The position numbers and the translations under genes were made by a program. A stretch of 64,000 nucleotides of DNA from Planctomycetota bacterium (GTDB taxonomy: Bacteria > Planctomycetota > UBA1135 > UBA2386), in assembly GCA_020638735.1 (NCBI GenBank), contig JACKHZ010000008.1, positions 1,054,001 through 1,118,000 on the forward strand, written 5' to 3'. A model generated the notes under the pieces. The model saw nothing but the letters and a program-made list of their open reading frames with translations. It made no database searches and was not told the origin of the DNA. Within the stretch, counting starts at the first letter, position 1, and every line of letters begins with the position of its first letter. Of the stretch, positions 1-9,700 are shown one piece after another.

Positions 1-28
1 CCTCGCCGAGGAGCACTGGCGCGAGCGC

Positions 29-709
29 ATGCAGGCGCCGGACGACGGCAAGAAGTTCGGCTGGGTCGTCGACGTGCGCCGCTGCTTCGGCTGCCACGGC
101 TGCGAGGTCGCGTGCAAGGCCGAGAACGACGTGCCGCTCGGCAACTACATGCGGCAGACGATCTACCACGACTACGAGAAGCCGCAGGGCGGCCTCGCCC
201 GCATCATGGTGCCGATGGCGTGCCAGCACTGCGAGGACGCGCCGTGCATCAAGGCTTGCCCGTGCGGCGCCCTGCACAAGGGCATGGGCGGCTCGGTGCA
301 GGTCGACTACGACGTCTGCTCGGGCCACGGTGCCTGCAAGGAGGTCTGCCCCTACGGCGCGATCTACATCGACCCGGTCGCCAACCAGGCGATCAAGTGC
401 CACAACTGCACGCACCGCGTCGAGGTCGGCATGGAGCCGGCGTGCGTGTCCACGTGCCCGAGCGAGGCGCTCTACTTCGGCGACCTCAACGACCCCGAGT
501 CGAAGGTGTCGAAGATCAAGGCGCGGCTCGAGGCCGAAGGCGAACTCGGCCAGCTGCGCGCAGACAAGGGCACGCTGCCGCGCGCCTGGTTCGGTCACAG
601 CAAGGATCGCCCGATCGACGAGTGGGAACCGAAGATCCCGCGCGAGGGCCAGAGCTATCACAACGACGCCTACAGCGTCTACGAGTGGAAGAAGGGAGGT
701 GCCGAGTGA
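29..709 (+). CDS. 4Fe-4S ferredoxin subunit of a molybdopterin oxidoreductase (5' end uncertain)
   Basis: Electron-transfer subunit of a complex iron-sulfur molybdoenzyme, of the DmsB/PhsB/NrfC type. Four cysteine groups are visible: C19/C22/C25/C29, C65/C68/C73/C77, C97/C103/C107, and C124/C127/C139/C143. The third group reads C-x2-H-x2-C-x3-C-P: the second expected cysteine is His100 (codon 326-328). In NarH a Trp at the equivalent place gives a [3Fe-4S] cluster, so an altered cluster is likely here. The frame is open to the left edge (codons 2-28 have no stop), so ATG29 is the first visible start but the true one may lie outside the window. ATG29 puts the first Cys at residue 19, normal for the family. 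It overlaps the catalytic subunit gene and is presumably co-transcribed. No membrane-anchor gene is visible; it may lie upstream. Confidence 0.88.
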   Translation: MQAPDDGKKFGWVVDVRRCFGCHGCEVACKAENDVPLGNYMRQTIYHDYEKPQGGLARIMVPMACQHCEDAPCIKACPCGALHKGMGGSVQVDYDVCSGHGACKEVCPYGAIYIDPVANQAIKCHNCTHRVEVGMEPACVSTCPSEALYFGDLNDPESKVSKIKARLEAEGELGQLRADKGTLPRAWFGHSKDRPIDEWEPKIPREGQSYHNDAYSVYEWKKGGAE

Positions 710-3486
710 GCACGTCGCGTCGCAACTTCCTGCGGCTGTCCGCCGCGCTCGCCGCCGCATCGGCCACCTCCGCGTGCGCCGGCAGCCCTTCCCCGGCGGG
801 TCGGGCGCCGGCCAGCAAGGACGAGAGCCTGCGCGTCTGGCAACGCGGCAAGGGTGAGCCGTACGCCGTCGGCGACCTGCACATGCCCGGCGTCTGCACG
901 CTGCCGGGCCCTGACAAGAAGGTGCGCTTCCCGGACCCGGACAAGTACCGCGACACCACCAAGGTGCACGGCATGTGCCAGCTGTGCTCGACGGTCTGCG
1001 GCATCACCGGCCACGTCAAGGACGGCCGCATCGTCAAGGTCGAGGGCAACCCGCTCGACCCCAACTCGCGCGGGCGGCTGTGCGCGCGCGGCCAGGCCGC
1101 GCTCAACCACCAGTACCACCCCGAACGGCTGCTCTACCCGCTGAAGCGCGTCGGCCCGCGCGGCAGCGGCCAGTGGCAGCGCATCACCTGGGAGCAGGCC
1201 TACGACGAGCTCGCGCAGCGACTCAAGGCGGTGCGCGAATCCGGCAAGCCGGAGGAGTTCGCGTTCCACCAGGGTCGCAACCGCAGCCCGGACGCGGTCA
1301 ATCGCTTCCTCAACGCGTTCGGCACCAACACCGCGCTCAACCACCGCGGCCTGTGCTCGGCGTCGCGGCGCGCCGCGGCGCTGACCTACCTGTTCGAGTC
1401 CGACTGGGACCTCGGCGACTACGAGAACTCGAAGTACATCCTGAACTTCGGCTCCAACATGTTCGAGGCGCACCAGGGCCACGTCGCCGGCGCGCAGCGC
1501 ATCCAGCGCGGCCGCTTCGACAAGGGGCCGGGGGAGAGCGGCGCCAAGCTGGTGACCTTCGACGTGCGCATGTCGAACACCGCCGGCAACAGCGACGAGT
1601 TCTACATGCCGGCGCCGGGCACCGACGGCGCGGTGGCGCTGGCGATGGCGCACACGATCGTCAGCGAGAAGCTCTACGACGCGCAGTTCTTCGGCGACTG
1701 GGCCAACTGCTCGATCGAGGACCTCTGGCAGCAGATCGAGGCCTACACGCCCGAGTGGGCCGAGCAGGTGTCGACGATCCCGGCGGCGACGATCCGCCGC
1801 ATCGCCCGTGAGTTCGCGGCCGCCGCGCCGGCCGCGACGACGATGTGCAACCGCGGCTCGAGCGCGCACGTCAACGGCTACACCAACGACCGCGCGATCA
1901 TCCTGCTCGACGTGCTCGTCGGTTCGGTCGGCAAGAAGGGCGGCTTCTGCTGGATGTGGACCGGCAGCTACGACGGCAAGCGCTTCCCTACGCCGGCGAT
2001 GCCGCCGACGCCGAAGACCCCGTCGCTGCTCGCCGACCCGCCGGAGTTCGTGCTGTCGAACGTCTGGAACAAGATGAAGGTCGGCGAGATCGTCTACCAC
2101 TACCTGGCGCAGGACCGCGCGCACATCCAGGTCTACATGACCTACAACCTGGACTCGCCGCTGACCTGGCCGGAGACCGGCACGACCAGGAACGTGCTGC
2201 TCGACGAGTCGAAGATCGGCTTCCACGTCTGCATCAACCCGTTCCTCAACGAGACCGCGTCGTTCGCCGACATGGTGCTGCCGTGGGCGACCTTCATGGA
2301 GCGCTGGGACGTCGACGCGCGCGGCGCCTACAACCTCAAGCCGTATCTCTCGATGCGCAGGCCGATGGTGCCGGCGCTCGGCGAGGCCAAGGACGTGCGC
2401 GAGATCTTCGCCGAGTTGAGCAAGCGCATCGCGCCCGACATGGCCGAGTGGTACCCCACCGGCACCGACGTCGAGGCGTACATGGCGGAGAACGTCGCCA
2501 AGGTGCCGTTCGACGCCGCGCGCTACGACTCGCCGATGCAGTTCCTCGCCGCCGAGGGAGCGTTCGAGGACCCGGAGGAGAAGCCCTACTACGAGCCCTA
2601 CCTGAAGCCGCTTTCGGCGAAGGACCTCGAAGGCAGCGAGACCGACGCGGCGACCGGCATCGTCACCAAGGACGGCAAGGGCATCGGCATCGTGCACCGC
2701 GGCAAGCCGGTGGTCGGCTTCAAGACGCCGTCGCGCAAGCTCGAGGTCAAGAGCGACTTCGTGCCGATGCTCGGCCGCAACGAGGACGTGTCCAAGCTCG
2801 CCGCGCTGGCCAACAGCAAGGGCAAGAACCGCGGCTCGCACCACAAGGGTCACGAGTACGACCTTCCCGCGTGGCCGACGTTCATGCAGATCGTCGAGCA
2901 CCAGGACCTCGGCAGCGACGAGTTGGTGATGACGTCGTTCAAGTGGAACGTGCACAACCACGGTCGCACCGCCAACCTCAAGTGGCTCGCCGAGATCGTG
3001 CACAGCAACCCGGCGTGGATCCATCCGGACACCGCGGCGCGCTTCGGCCTGGTGGACGGCGACTTCGTGCGGCTGAAGGGCAAGCGCTCGAAGCACGTCG
3101 ACCAGATGGCGCCGAAGCTCGGCCTCGGCGCCGGCGAGGTCGACGGCGAGCTGGTGCTGCCGGTGGTCGTCACGCGCGCCGTGCACCCGCGGGCGATCGC
3201 GATCAGCAACTCGCTCGGCCACACCGCCTACACGTCGGTCGCGCAGGCGAAGCGCAGCCGCGACGTCAGCGGCGAGGCCGCCGGCTACGACGGCGCCGGC
3301 ATGCGCGACGCCGACTGGGAGCGCAACATGTGGTGGCAGGACGACTCCGGCGGCGACCCGAAGAAGTGGGTCAAGAACACCGGCAACGGCTGGGCGCAGA
3401 ACTCGGTGCTGCCGATCTGCCCCGACCCGATCTCCGGCCAGCAGGCGTTCAACAGCACGGTCGTGCGGCTCACCAAGGTCACGTGA
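706..3486 (+). CDS. Tat-exported molybdopterin oxidoreductase catalytic subunit
   Basis: Catalytic subunit of a DMSO-reductase-superfamily enzyme, 926 residues. GTG706 overlaps the stop of the Fe-S gene and follows a strong ribosome site (GGAGGT at 695-700). The N-terminus has a twin-arginine signal (SRRNFLR) and a hydrophobic stretch, so it should be exported folded with its cofactor. A 4Fe-4S site is C91/C94/C98/C126. Cys217 in the context HRGLCSAS sits where the molybdenum ligand is expected and would place the enzyme with the polysulfide/thiosulfate/arsenate-type group, but the substrate cannot be read from sequence. The C-terminal part looks like a molybdopterin-dinucleotide-binding domain. 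The downstream TorD-like gene overlaps by 4 nt. The partner Fe-S subunit is translationally coupled upstream. Confidence 0.88.
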   Translation: MSTSRRNFLRLSAALAAASATSACAGSPSPAGRAPASKDESLRVWQRGKGEPYAVGDLHMPGVCTLPGPDKKVRFPDPDKYRDTTKVHGMCQLCSTVCGITGHVKDGRIVKVEGNPLDPNSRGRLCARGQAALNHQYHPERLLYPLKRVGPRGSGQWQRITWEQAYDELAQRLKAVRESGKPEEFAFHQGRNRSPDAVNRFLNAFGTNTALNHRGLCSASRRAAALTYLFESDWDLGDYENSKYILNFGSNMFEAHQGHVAGAQRIQRGRFDKGPGESGAKLVTFDVRMSNTAGNSDEFYMPAPGTDGAVALAMAHTIVSEKLYDAQFFGDWANCSIEDLWQQIEAYTPEWAEQVSTIPAATIRRIAREFAAAAPAATTMCNRGSSAHVNGYTNDRAIILLDVLVGSVGKKGGFCWMWTGSYDGKRFPTPAMPPTPKTPSLLADPPEFVLSNVWNKMKVGEIVYHYLAQDRAHIQVYMTYNLDSPLTWPETGTTRNVLLDESKIGFHVCINPFLNETASFADMVLPWATFMERWDVDARGAYNLKPYLSMRRPMVPALGEAKDVREIFAELSKRIAPDMAEWYPTGTDVEAYMAENVAKVPFDAARYDSPMQFLAAEGAFEDPEEKPYYEPYLKPLSAKDLEGSETDAATGIVTKDGKGIGIVHRGKPVVGFKTPSRKLEVKSDFVPMLGRNEDVSKLAALANSKGKNRGSHHKGHEYDLPAWPTFMQIVEHQDLGSDELVMTSFKWNVHNHGRTANLKWLAEIVHSNPAWIHPDTAARFGLVDGDFVRLKGKRSKHVDQMAPKLGLGAGEVDGELVLPVVVTRAVHPRAIAISNSLGHTAYTSVAQAKRSRDVSGEAAGYDGAGMRDADWERNMWWQDDSGGDPKKWVKNTGNGWAQNSVLPICPDPISGQQAFNSTVVRLTKVT

Positions 3487-4007
3487 ACGGGCTCGCCGAC
3501 CTGACCGCGGCGGCGCGTCTGTTCGGCCGCCTGCTGCTGCGCGAACTCGACGCCGAGACGGTGCGTGAGCTGCAACATCCCGAGGTCACCGCGGCGCTGC
3601 GCGCGCTCGGCGTCGAGCCGCCGGCGGAGCAGGACCTGCCGGCGCTCGCGGCCGACTACTTCGCGTGTCTTCTGCAGCCCGAGGGTGCGCCCCCGCCGGT
3701 GCACTCGCTGTGGCGCGACGGTCGCTACCACGGCGAGCCGGCGATCGCCGTGCAACGCATCGCCCGCGCCGGCGGGCTCGAGCTGTCCGCCATCGCACGC
3801 AACGCCGCCCCCGATCATCTCGGCTGCATCCTGCTGCTGTGGGCCGAACTCGCGGAGTCGCACGCGGAGCTCGCGCGACTGCTGGTCGAACAGCACCTCG
3901 CCTGGGCAGCGCCAGCGCTCGCCCCGGCGGTCAGGGCGGGTGGTTTCTACGGCGCAGTCGGCGGCGCGGCGCTCCAGCTGATCGACGTGCTGCGAGGCGC
4001 GGAATGA
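3483..4007 (+). CDS. TorD/DmsD-family molybdoenzyme chaperone
   Basis: 174-residue cytoplasmic protein whose GTG start overlaps the stop of the molybdenum subunit (GTGA), so the genes are translationally coupled. Family hallmarks visible are an acidic/aromatic 'DYFACLL' stretch followed by a VHS..R.GRYHGEP segment, a 'PDHLG.IL' motif and a C-terminal FYGAVGG.AL helix. TorD-family proteins bind the Tat signal and apo-enzyme of their cognate molybdoenzyme, keeping it from export until the cofactor is inserted. Position directly after a Tat-exported molybdoenzyme supports that role. Confidence 0.82.
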   Translation: MNGLADLTAAARLFGRLLLRELDAETVRELQHPEVTAALRALGVEPPAEQDLPALAADYFACLLQPEGAPPPVHSLWRDGRYHGEPAIAVQRIARAGGLELSAIARNAAPDHLGCILLLWAELAESHAELARLLVEQHLAWAAPALAPAVRAGGFYGAVGGAALQLIDVLRGAE

Positions 4008-4142
4008 ACGGGAAGCGGCTTGCGCAGCGGCCCGGGTGCCAGTCCACTGCGCCCCTCGTGAAGTCGGAGCCGGCCGCGAGCGCTGACCTGGACCCGACAC
4101 CTGGCCCGTTTTCATCGTCCTTCTCGCCCCTCGGAGAACCTC

Positions 4143-4388
4143 GTGCCCTCTTCCTCTCAAGAAAGCAAGCGCATCGTCGCCGGCGTGCTCGGCATCGTGC
4201 TCGGCGGCCTCGGCATCCACCGCTTCATCCTCGGCGACACCACCGGCGGCATCCTGCGCATCCTGATCACGGTCGTGACGTGCGGGTTGGGCAACCTGAT
4301 CGGCCTCATCGAAGGCATCATCTACCTGACCAAGACCGACGAGGACTTCATCGAGACCTACCAGGTCGGCAAGAAGGCTTGGTTCTGA
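4143..4388 (+). CDS. TM2 domain membrane protein
   Basis: 81-residue protein with two transmembrane segments and the TM2 signature G-I-H-R-F-I-L-G-D between them, followed by a short charged C-terminus. GTG4143 has a GGAG about 9 nt upstream. TM2 proteins are small inner-membrane proteins of unclear function. The 135 bases between the TorD-like gene and this start hold nothing I recognise. Three 33-bp-spaced hairpins follow directly downstream and may end its transcript. Confidence 0.75.
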   Translation: MPSSSQESKRIVAGVLGIVLGGLGIHRFILGDTTGGILRILITVVTCGLGNLIGLIEGIIYLTKTDEDFIETYQVGKKAWF

Positions 4389-4394
4389 CCGCGC

Positions 4395-4491
4395 GCCGCG
4401 CTCGCCGCGGCGATGGTGTGATCCCGTGCCGCGCGCTTCGCGGCGACGATGTGATCCCCCGCCGCGCTCCGCGCGGCGACAGTGCGTTCCC
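4395..4491. repeat. Three hairpin-forming units at exact 33-bp spacing
   Basis: Units at 4395-4425, 4428-4458 and 4461-4491 are each 31 bp with a 2-bp spacer. Each begins with a perfect 6-bp stem GCCGCG / CGCGGC around a variable 5-nt loop (CTCGC, CGCTT, CTCCG) followed by a partly conserved tail (GTGATCCC in the first two). Stems are identical while loops vary. The array lies between the TM2 gene and the porin gene. It may be a terminator or a small repeat family. Confidence 0.75.
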
Positions 4492-4623
4492 GAGCCGGAA
4501 CGCCAAGCGCTTCCGGCGAGCCGGGTCTACTCGGCCCGGTGAGAGGAACGCACTTTGCTCCCCGGGGCGCACTCGACACGACGTGTCGGGCTCGCCCTCT
4601 CCTTTCCCCGCAAAGACGATCCC

Positions 4624-5973
4624 GTGCTACTGACCACTGCTTCGCGCCGGCCGATCTGGCTGGGCACCGTCGCTCTCTCCCTGCTCTCTGCCGCGCCGCT
4701 GCTCGCGCAGGACCCGCCGAAGGCGGAGAAGCGGCCGTTCCGCATCAACGACCTGCTGCACACGCCCGACTACCTGAAGGTGTCCGGCGAATACCGCCTG
4801 CGCTACGAGGGGCTGAACAACCAGTTCCGCAACAGCACCACGCGCAACAACGAGGACCAGATCGCCAGTCGCGCGCTGCTGCGAGTCGACTATCGCCGCG
4901 GCGCCTGGGGCGCGTCCGTCGAGGGCATCGACGGCCGCATGTGGAACGCCAAAGGCAACTCGTTCGCCGACAACACGACGGTCGACACGGGCGATCTGCT
5001 GCAGGCGTTCGTCAGCTACCGCACCGACAACGGCCACGAACTCACCGCCGGCCGCTGGACGATGGATCTCGGCAGCCGCCGCCTGATCGCGCGCAACCAG
5101 TACCGCAACACGATCAACTCGTTCAACGGCGTGCGCTGGGACTACGAGAACAAGGACTCGGGCTACAAGGCCGGCGCCTTCTGGGCGATGCCGACCGAGC
5201 GCAAGCCCACCTCGCGCGCGGCGCTCGTGGATAACAAGCACGACGTCGACACCCAGACCAGCGACTTCCAGTTCTGGGGCGTGCACGCCACCAAGCAGCT
5301 CGACCCGGGCTCGACCGCGCAGGTCTACCTGCTCGGCTATGACGACACCCGCGGCTCGACCGACCAGCAGCTCTACTCGGTCGGCTTCCGCTACTTCCGT
5401 CCCGCCAAGCCCGGCAAGGTGTTCGGCGAGACCGAGGCCGTCTACCAGTTCGGCAAGCGCGGCGCGCAGGACGTCTCCGCCTACTTCGTGCACGGCTCGG
5501 CCGGCTACACGTTCGACGCGCCGACGGAGCCGGCCTTCCGCGTCGCCATCGACGTCGCCACCGGCAACGACAGCGGCAGCGACTACACGCGCTTCAACAC
5601 GCTGTTCGGCGCCCGTCGCTTCGAATACGGCCCGACCGGCATCTACGGCGCGATCGGCCGCCGCAACCTGCTGTCGCCCGAGATCCGCTACATGATGAAG
5701 CCGTGCGACTCGACGTGGGTGATGATCGCGTGGCGCGACTTCTACCTGCAGAACTCCAACGACTCGTGGGTCGAGGCCAGCGACAACACCGGGGCTGGCC
5801 GTCACGTCGGCAGCCAAACCGAAGTTCGCCTGCGCTGGGACCCGGCGAAGAAGAGCGTGCGCTTCGAGACCGGCATGGCCTACCTCGCCGGCGGCAACTA
5901 CCGCGACACGTCGACGACAGGCCGCAACTCGGACACGAGCTACTTCTTCTTCGAGACGATCTTCACGCTCTGA
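4624..5973 (+). CDS. Outer-membrane porin, alginate-export (AlgE-like) family
   Basis: 449-residue exported protein. GTG4624 is chosen because it gives a clean signal peptide (TTASRRP, a hydrophobic core, cleavage after LLA-Q). An upstream in-frame start at 4555 would bury this signal. The mature protein is rich in alternating aromatic/polar strands and contains the family pattern of GRW...D.GSRRLI...Q.RNT..SFNGVR, typical of the alginate-export beta-barrel domain. It probably forms an outer-membrane channel; whether it carries alginate or another solute is not known. It ends with a strand finishing in F-T-L, a usual barrel end signature. Strong convergent hairpins follow. Confidence 0.8.
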   Translation: MLLTTASRRPIWLGTVALSLLSAAPLLAQDPPKAEKRPFRINDLLHTPDYLKVSGEYRLRYEGLNNQFRNSTTRNNEDQIASRALLRVDYRRGAWGASVEGIDGRMWNAKGNSFADNTTVDTGDLLQAFVSYRTDNGHELTAGRWTMDLGSRRLIARNQYRNTINSFNGVRWDYENKDSGYKAGAFWAMPTERKPTSRAALVDNKHDVDTQTSDFQFWGVHATKQLDPGSTAQVYLLGYDDTRGSTDQQLYSVGFRYFRPAKPGKVFGETEAVYQFGKRGAQDVSAYFVHGSAGYTFDAPTEPAFRVAIDVATGNDSGSDYTRFNTLFGARRFEYGPTGIYGAIGRRNLLSPEIRYMMKPCDSTWVMIAWRDFYLQNSNDSWVEASDNTGAGRHVGSQTEVRLRWDPAKKSVRFETGMAYLAGGNYRDTSTTGRNSDTSYFFFETIFTL

Positions 5974-5991
5974 TCGTCGTGGCTGCGCGCG

Positions 5992-6070
5992 CGCTTCGCA
6001 CCTAAGTGCGAAGCGGCGCACTTCGCAGCTAAGTGCTTCCGCGCCGCTCTCCGCACTACGTGCGGAGAGC
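5992..6070. terminator. Cluster of three hairpins between convergent genes
   Basis: Hairpin 1 at 5992-6015: 10-bp perfect stem, loop CTAA. Hairpin 2 at 6018-6036: GCACTT / AAGTGC with a 7-nt loop. Hairpin 3 at 6046-6070: 11-bp perfect stem, loop TAC. They lie between the convergent porin and methyltransferase-fold genes. The stop codon of the minus-strand gene (6056-6058) lies inside hairpin 3. No T-tract follows, so termination may need a factor. Confidence 0.65.
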
Positions 6071-6727
6071 TACCCAGATGAAGCGCACGGGGCCCTTGTC
6101 GCGCCTCGCCCGCACGCGGTGCTGGCTGACCGCCCAGCGCCCGCGGCGCAGCCGCTGGTCGAACTGCGGGTGGTCGGCCGACGACCACACCGCGACCACG
6201 CCGCCCGACTTCAACGCGCGGTGCTGCGCCTTCAGGCCGGGCGTGTTGTAGAGGCTGTCGTTGCCGGGCCGCGCCAGGCCCTCCGGGCCGTTGTCGACGT
6301 CGAGCAGGATCGCGTCGTAGGCGCCTTCGCCGTTCTCGATCGCCTCGCGCACGTCGCCGAGCGTGACCGTGACGCGCGGGTCCTGCAGCGGGTGCCCGGC
6401 GCACTGGCCGTAGATCTCGCGGTTCCACGTCACCACCTCCGGCACCAGCTCGACGACCTCGACGCTCGCCTTCTCCGGTAGCAGCTGCAGCGCGCGGCGC
6501 AGCGTGAAGCCCATGCCGAGCCCGCCGACCAGCACGCGCGGCGCCTTGCGCGGGCCGAGCCGCTCGAGCGCCAGCTCGGCGAGCTGCTCCTCGGAGCCGA
6601 ACACCCGCGTGCTCATCAGCTCGGTGTTGCCGACCCACACCGCGTAGGCGCCGTCGTGGTGGTAGCAGCGCAGCTCCTGGTCCTGGCCCGGGATGTTGGC
6701 GGTGGCGATCAGCTCACGTGGTTTCAC
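6056..6727 (-). CDS. Spermidine-synthase-like SAM-dependent protein
   Basis: 223 residues with a Rossmann methyltransferase core: VLVGGLGMGFTLR glycine loop, an acidic residue after the second strand (VEVVELVPEVV), a GDVREAI motif and an acidic DAILLDVDNGP motif. This is the layout of spermidine/spermine synthase-like proteins. It lacks the N-terminal beta domain of true spermidine synthases, so the substrate is uncertain. The start is GTG6727. A CATAGT hexamer at 6739-6734 lies only 6 nt upstream, suggesting a leaderless transcript. The gene converges with the porin gene. Confidence 0.7.
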   Translation of the reverse strand: MKPRELIATANIPGQDQELRCYHHDGAYAVWVGNTELMSTRVFGSEEQLAELALERLGPRKAPRVLVGGLGMGFTLRRALQLLPEKASVEVVELVPEVVTWNREIYGQCAGHPLQDPRVTVTLGDVREAIENGEGAYDAILLDVDNGPEGLARPGNDSLYNTPGLKAQHRALKSGGVVAVWSSADHPQFDQRLRRGRWAVSQHRVRARRDKGPVRFIWVALRT

Positions 6728-6764
6728 GACCGGACTATGCCCGCGGCGCGGCCGCCGCGCGACC

Positions 6765-9700
6765 TCACTCCGGCCGCCGCCAACGAACGATCTCGCCGTC
6801 GCCCTCGTCGCGCTGCCCGCGCCCGGACGCGACCAGCCGTTCGACCGCCGCCGCCATGACCTGGCGCACGACGCTGCCGAGGCGCGTCATGCCGAAGCAA
6901 CGCGCCGCCTCGCGCAGCAGGTCGTCGACGCCGATCGCCTGGTGCTGCCGCAGCAGCCATGCCACCGCGTTGTCGACCTCGACCGCCGGCAGCTCGTCCG
7001 CGTCGCGCTCGCCCGAACCGCCCTCACCCGGGGTGCGGAAGCCGGCGAACGCGTCCCGCTGCGCTGTGTCGAACCAGACCACGTCGCCGTCCACGAGCGC
7101 GCCCTTCGGCAGGGCCTCGCGGGCGCGGTCACGCACGCGCTCGGTGACGCGGCTGACCTGCCAGGCGTCGGCGACGCTGCGCACGAAGCGGTCGAACACC
7201 AGCGGCCCCTCGACCTCGAGCAGCACGCGCACCTGCGTGCGCACGAGGTCGAGCGCCAACGGATCGGTGAACTCGGCGTCGACCTGCACCATGGGCAGCC
7301 CGGCGCCGACGTACGGTCGCGGCCCGTCGGGATCGACGAACGCTTCGACCTGGGTCGGCTCAGCAGCGGGTTCGGCCACCGCCATATCGACCGGCTCGGC
7401 AGCATCTGCAGCCGGCCCGGGCCCCGCCTCGACCGGAGACTCCGCAATCGCAGCTCCGGCGACGGCGCCGGCGTCCACGTCGCGCTTCGCCGCCGCAGCG
7501 GCCGCCGCCGCTTGCGCCGCCGCTGCTGCCGCCGCGTCGGCCTCGGCCCACGCGCGCCGCGCGTCGTCGATCGCTGCCTCGAGCCGCTCGAGCTGCCCGG
7601 CCGGATCCTGCCACCAGTCGGTCGACCAGACCCGCACCAATCGCCAGCCGAGCCCTTCGAGCACCGACTGCCGCAGCCGGTCCCGATCGCGCGCGGTCGC
7701 CGCGCGGTGGTAGGTCGCGCCGTCGCACTCGACGCCGAGCAGGTAGCGGCCGGGCGCGTCGGGATCGAGCACCGCGAGGTCGATGCGGTAGCCGGAGCAG
7801 CCGATCTGCGAGTGTACCTCCCAGCCCTTCTGCACCAGCGCCGCCATCACCTCCGCCTCGAACGGCGAGTCGGTACCGCGCGACGGATCGCGTTCGACGG
7901 CTGCCGCCAGCGCCGCTTCGCCGCGCAGGGCGTAGTCGAGGAAGTTGCGCAGGTGCCGCGCGCCGGCCGCCGCGGTGCGATTGGCGACCTGCTCGGGCCC
8001 CACCGACGTGAACACCACCAGCTCGCGCCGCGCGCGCGTGACCGCGACGTTGAGGCGCCGTTCGCCGCCCTGCAGATTGAGCGGGCCGTAGTTCTCGTAG
8101 ACCTTGCCGGCGGCGTCGGGGCCGTAGCAGATCGAGAACAGGATCACGTCGCGCTCGTCGCCCTGCACGTTCTCGAGGTTCTTGACGAACAGCTGCTCGT
8201 CGGCCGCGGCCAGCGCCGCGTCGAGCGACGGGTCCTTGCGCCGCTCGGCGTCGAGCAGGTCTTCGATCAGCGTCTGCTGCGCCTTGCTGAAGGTCACCAC
8301 GCCGATGCTGCGCTTGGACCGCACCGGGTCACGCAGGCGCGCCACCACCTCGGCGACCAACGCCTCGGCCTCGACCCGGTTCTGCTGCGAACCGGCGCGG
8401 TCGTAGACACCCGCGACGCGCACACAGCGCACGCCCGCACCGTCGCCGGCGTGCTGCGGCGACGGGAAGGTCAGCAGCCGGTTCTGGTAGTAGTGGTGGT
8501 TGCTGAACGCGATCAGCGACTCGTGGCGGCTGCGGTAGTGCCAGTCGAGGCTCTGCCGCGGCAGGCCGGCGGCGGCGCATTCGTCGAGCACGCTCTCGAG
8601 ATCCTCGGGCACGTCGCCGTCCGTCGCCTCGTCGTCCTGCGCCGCGCGCTGGAAGAAGCTGGTCGGCGGCAGCTGCCTGCTGTCGCCGACGACGATCAGC
8701 GAGCGACCGCGACCGATCGCGCCGACCGCATCCCACATCGGGATCTGCGACGCCTCGTCGAACACCACCAGGTCGAAGCGATGCGCCTCGCGCGACAGGA
8801 ACTGCGCCACCGACAGCGGGCTCATCAAGACGCACGGCGACAAGCGCGGCCACAAACCCCGGATCTCGTGCAGGAGACGCCGCACCGGCTTGTGCCGGCG
8901 CTGCTTCTTCAGCTCGCGTTCGAGCACGCCGAGCTCGCTGGTACCGACGTTGGTCGAGCGCAGCTGCGGCAGCTCCGCGGCGAGCCGCGCAACGACGACC
9001 TTGGCCGCCAGCCGGATCGACTGCCGGTCGAGCTCGGCGAAGCGTTCGATCGCGGCCGCGTGGTCCTGGCCGCGGAAGCGCGCCAGCTGCGGCTCGCGTT
9101 CGTGGATGCGGTCGAGCCAACCTTCGGCGACCGCCCGTTCGAACACCGGCTCCAGCTCGGCGACTGCGACGTCGCCGCGCGCGTGCGCGTCGACCAGCAC
9201 GTCGGCGCCGGCGGTGATCGCCGTGTCGGCGGCACGGCGGTAGGCGCAGTGGTCGCGCAGCTCCGCTTCGCTGCGCTGCCAACGCTCACAACGACGCGCG
9301 ACGTTGCCGCACAGGTCCGCGGCGGCGTCGGCGCCGAACGCGCGCGCCTCGTCGAGCTGCAAGTGCGCATCGAGTTGCTGCAACCCGGCGGCGAACTCGT
9401 CGTGCGCAGAGAACAGCGCGCCGCACAGCGCCGACAGCGCGTTGCCGCCCTCGGCCAGCCCGTCGAGCTGCCGCGCCAGCGCCTGCAGCGCGGTCGGATC
9501 CGGCTGCAACGAGCCAGGCACCAGCTTGAGCAACAGCTGCCGCAGCGCACGCGCCTGCGCCAGCCAGCGCTCGAACGCCGCCCAGTCGGCGAGGCCGTCC
9601 TGCCAACGCGCGCCGCACGCCGCCCGCGCCCGCTCACAGCCCGCGAGCGCCTTCTCCTCGTCGCGCACCCGCAGCGCCACCTCGAGGTCGTCGCGCACCT

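Noticed and set aside
679..3222. 847-residue open frame on the minus strand over the molybdoenzyme gene
   Set aside because: Arg/Leu/Val-rich low-complexity translation, mirror of a strongly GC3-biased real gene with clear domains.
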